From: JANWHF01 sp036276235
Lineage (GTDB): Bacteria; Planctomycetota; Phycisphaerae; Tepidisphaerales; Tepidisphaeraceae
NCBI GenBank assembly: GCA_036276235.1
Contig: DATBDZ010000042.1
Coordinates: 1 to 23,574, forward strand
Direction of reading: 5' to 3'
DNA length: 23,574 nt
This document shows, piece after piece, positions 21,435 through 23,574 of the stretch; position 1 is the first letter of the stretch; each line of letters begins with the position of its first letter. A program made the translations under genes and the position numbers. The notes below the pieces were generated by a model, which saw nothing but the letters and a program-made list of their open reading frames with translations, was not told the origin of the DNA and ran no database searches.

Positions 21435-22589
21435 ATGCGCCCAAATCGAAATTCGCTGATTGAACAACTGGAATGTCGGACGTTGCTGAGCGTGGCCGCG
21501 CCGGTCGCGGTCGGCGCAGCCGTTTCTGCTTCAAATAGCGCGGTGATTCAAAGCTCCACTGTCGGCACGGGCGTGACGCTCAATCTTGTCGCCGGCGTTC
21601 CGTTTACGGGAATGGTCGCGTTTCATCCATCGCCGGTGATCGATCCGCCGGGGGCGTTGTCCGCGTCGATCGATTGGGGCGATGGAATCGTCGGTGCCGG
21701 CAAGATTCAATACGGCATGCGGGGCGGCGTCAGCGGATATCAGATCATCGGCACGCACAATTACCCCAAGGCTGCGACTTGCAAGATCGTGATCACGCTG
21801 GAAATTGGTCCCCTACCGGGCTCCGGCATGGAATTCGCGACGCAAATCCTCGGCACAATCAACAGCAAAGCGATTGTCGCGCCGCGGCCAGCCAACTCTT
21901 CGGGTGGCGTCACGATCACCGAGACCGCCGGCAAGAATTTCACCGCCGCGCTCGGAACGTTTAACGCCATCGCGCCGGCGACGGGATTGCGCGCCCTCAT
22001 CAATTGGGGCGACGGGACTTCTTCCGTCGGCGTGCTCAAGGCAGCCGGCATCGTCGGCATCGACGTCATCAAGTTCAGCGTGAGCGGCACGCACAACTAC
22101 GCCACGAAGGGAACGTATCCGATCCACATTTTGGTGACCAAGCCGGGCCCGCAGGCCAATCCGATCGGCACGATCGTCGCCACCATCGACAGCACGGCCA
22201 TCGTGCAGCAAAAGATCTCGTTGGCCGGAACGATCAAGGGCACCTACACGACGCCGCTGGCCCTTCCCGATGTTGGCAAGACGTACGCGTTCAGCGGCAG
22301 CGGAACCGCCGGCGCGCTGGGATCCGTCAGCGCCACGGGAAAAGTAAAACTTCCCGGCTTCGTAGCCAGCGGCCATGCGACCGGCACGCTGACTTTGTCC
22401 AACAGTCAGGGCTCGGTGACGCTCGCGCTCACCGGCCCGCTCGAACCAGGATTCGGCGCATCTCCGGCGACGCTCAGCTACACGGTAACCAGCGCCACCG
22501 GCGCCTATTTCGACAACATCGCCAGCGGGACGATCACAGTGACGCTGAGCAAAACGGGGGCGAAAACGTTTAAGTTTGTGATGACATGA
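21435..22589 (+). CDS. Secreted PKD-like repeat protein with planctomycete N-terminal motif
   Basis: A 384-residue protein. The N-terminus MRPNRNSLIEQLECRTLLSVAAP matches the planctomycete 'LEPRxLL' motif found on many exported, often giant, surface proteins and thought to be a sorting signal. Two PKD/Ig-like repeats follow, each with a WGDG loop (SIDWGDG at 78-84, LINWGDG at 188-194) and a GTHNY strand (106-110 and again near 216). The last 120 residues form a Gly/Thr/Ser-rich beta domain (YAFSGSGTAGALGSVSATGK and on) resembling a separate adhesin-like module. There is no membrane anchor or enzyme motif. The role is inferred to be extracellular. Its TGA lies in a hairpin repeat shared with the convergent GNAT gene. 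Confidence 0.85.
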   Translation: MRPNRNSLIEQLECRTLLSVAAPVAVGAAVSASNSAVIQSSTVGTGVTLNLVAGVPFTGMVAFHPSPVIDPPGALSASIDWGDGIVGAGKIQYGMRGGVSGYQIIGTHNYPKAATCKIVITLEIGPLPGSGMEFATQILGTINSKAIVAPRPANSSGGVTITETAGKNFTAALGTFNAIAPATGLRALINWGDGTSSVGVLKAAGIVGIDVIKFSVSGTHNYATKGTYPIHILVTKPGPQANPIGTIVATIDSTAIVQQKISLAGTIKGTYTTPLALPDVGKTYAFSGSGTAGALGSVSATGKVKLPGFVASGHATGTLTLSNSQGSVTLALTGPLEPGFGASPATLSYTVTSATGAYFDNIASGTITVTLSKTGAKTFKFVMT

Positions 22590-22653
22590 GTTTCGGGTTT
22601 CAGGTTTCAATGTCCGTTCCCGAAACCTCAAACCCGAAACTTGAAACTCATTC
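22585..22653. repeat. GGTTTC hairpin repeat holding two convergent stop codons
   Basis: ATGAGTTTCGGGTTTCAGG (from 22586) and its near-complement ending GAAACTCAT (22643-22651) form a long imperfect stem around a short loop at about 22610-22620. The TGA of the secreted protein (22587-22589) and the TGA of the GNAT gene (22650-22648, minus strand) sit at matching places in the two arms. A partial arm is repeated at 18441. Confidence 0.8.
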
Positions 22654-23445
22654 AATTCGATATCGGCATTTGAAATGTTCCCCGCGCGCGTAGAGGGGAT
22701 CAGTTTCTGGGACCGCGACGATTTCGATGAGTTTTGCGCCCAAATGCTCGCAGGTGCTGCGCGAGGCGAAGTTGTCGGGGTTGCAGGTGATCCAGATGGG
22801 TTGCAGATTGTGCCGACGCGCCAGCGGGAGCAACAATCGACAAGCCCGCTCGGCGTAGTGCCGCCCGCGGGCGGCGGGCATTACGTGATAGCCGAAGTTC
22901 CCGTAATACATTTGAATTGCTTCGCTGGAGCCGATCCGCAGGGAAATCCCTCCCAAATGCCGGATGGCGGGACTGCCGACCGCGCCGACATATTCATCGC
23001 GCAAGCGCATCCAGAAATGATATTGCGCGACCCGTGCCGCGTCGGCTTGCGAGGGCTCCTGGCCTTGCGGGGCGGAAGCGAGGAACGCTATCACCTGCTG
23101 CCGCGTGGTTCGCGCTTCGATGGGGGACTGCAGGCGCGTCAGCGGATGAGCGCAGGCGGTGAGCAGATCATCGACGAACTGTTCTGCCGGCGCGACGAGT
23201 TCCAACTCGCGGTCGATCAAGGGGCCGGGGTTCAGGAACTCTTCCACCCGCTCCCTTCCAGCAAGAGGGCTGGGGTGAGGGTCAGCAGCATTCAACTCTT
23301 TCTCCCTCTCCCTTCCAGGGAGAGGGCCGGGGTGAGGGTCGGAAGCATTTGGATTGGGAGTCACGTTCGTGTCGACAGCTCTTGCTCCCTCTCCCTCCCA
23401 GGGAGAGGGCCGGGATGAGGGTAACGCATTCGGATCGCGAGTCAC
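22648..23445 (-). CDS. GNAT-family N-acetyltransferase with repeat-encoded N-terminus
   Basis: At most 265 residues from GTG 23445. Residues about 80-265 form a GNAT acetyltransferase: RELELVAPAEQF, HFWMRLRDEYVGAVGSPAIR, YYGNFGYHVMPAARGRHYAE with the acetyl-CoA-binding R-G-x-x-x-A loop, and LQPIWITCNPDNFASRSTCE. The acceptor is unknown; relatives are often annotated only as acetyltransferases. Residues about 8-68 (SSRPSPWEGEG, DPHPGPLPGRERE, DPHPSPLAGRER) are translations of three repeat copies. No ribosome site precedes 23445, so the true start may be further in, perhaps a TTG near residue 77; the coding core is secure, the start is not. Confidence 0.8.
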   Translation of the reverse strand: MTRDPNALPSSRPSPWEGEGARAVDTNVTPNPNASDPHPGPLPGREREKELNAADPHPSPLAGRERVEEFLNPGPLIDRELELVAPAEQFVDDLLTACAHPLTRLQSPIEARTTRQQVIAFLASAPQGQEPSQADAARVAQYHFWMRLRDEYVGAVGSPAIRHLGGISLRIGSSEAIQMYYGNFGYHVMPAARGRHYAERACRLLLPLARRHNLQPIWITCNPDNFASRSTCEHLGAKLIEIVAVPETDPLYARGEHFKCRYRIE

Positions 23446-23568
23446 GCAGGTTATCGGCAGCTTCCTACGTCGCGAGGAAAAATGTTACGCCTACCGCGCA
23501 GCGGGCGTCACCAGCCTGCGAAAAATTCTACCCTCACCCCGGCCCTCTCCCGGGGAGGGAGAGGGAGT
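23248..23568. repeat. Cluster of four CCCTCTCCC..GGGAGAGGG repeats
   Basis: Three direct copies (about 23248-23282, 23302-23339 and 23385-23422) share CTCCCTCTCCC, a CCAGGGAGAGGGC centre and CGGGGTGAGGGT. A fourth copy, inverted, lies at about 23530-23568 (CCCTCACCCCGGCCCTCTCC). Each copy is itself a short palindrome. The first three lie in the 5' part of the GNAT ORF; the fourth lies in non-coding sequence at the window edge. Confidence 0.85.
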
Positions 23569-23574
23569 CAGAAC

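Noticed and set aside
23248..23430. Repeats with spacers resembling a small CRISPR array
   Set aside because: The copies differ from one another, are palindromic throughout, have spacers of unequal length, lie inside an ORF and have an inverted fourth copy; no cas genes are nearby.

Overview
The window looks like a chromosomal segment of a planctomycete, probably a soil or freshwater lineage near the Phycisphaerae; that placement is inferred, as there is no rRNA. Three things point there. Two secreted proteins carry the planctomycete-type 'ALEP/QLEC..LL' N-terminus (1238-3508 and 21435-22589). One pseudopilin-like protein has the FTLVELLVVIGIIALL N-terminus and an H-X9-DG motif (8203-8958). 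One protein belongs to the Planctomycetes/Verrucomicrobia-restricted Minf_1886 type (10478-11032). I found no rRNA, tRNA, transposase or CRISPR array.

Layout. 1-3.7 kb: a winged-helix-like hypothetical gene with a clean promoter and terminator, a large delta-60/SdrD-B surface protein that seems to start at ATT, and a frameshifted scrap of a redoxin-like gene. 3.7-7.7 kb: a minus-strand prpB-prpC-prpD set for the 2-methylcitrate cycle (propionate oxidation), with a different repeat family at every junction and one repeat inside prpD. 8.2-9.3 kb: the pseudopilin-like gene and a convergent HMA metallochaperone sharing a terminator. 9.36-12.3 kb: a structured leader or small RNA ending in a strong terminator 28 nt before trpG/pabA, then the Minf_1886-like gene, then a translationally coupled pair of gamma-glutamyl enzymes. 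12.4-15.1 kb: a GT4 glycosyltransferase and a convergent ALDH7 dehydrogenase (amaB/pcd-like). 15.5-17.0 kb: a PcfJ-domain gene bracketed by a perfect 50-bp palindrome and a large inverted repeat. 17.2-18.4 kb: a retropepsin-like protease converging on a mazEF toxin-antitoxin operon. 18.6-23.4 kb: a secreted two-domain alpha/beta hydrolase, a single-domain response regulator, a PKD-like secreted protein and a GNAT acetyltransferase.

The most striking pattern is invasion of coding sequence by palindromic repeats. At least four proteins (PrpD, PrpB, the response regulator, the GNAT) contain segments that are translations of repeats also present between genes, and a fifth hairpin repeat supplies the stop codons of two convergent genes. 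Other points of interest are the ATT start, the possible switch before trpG, the helically phased operator of mazEF, and several genes whose -10 box lies about 7 nt before the start codon, which suggests leaderless transcripts.
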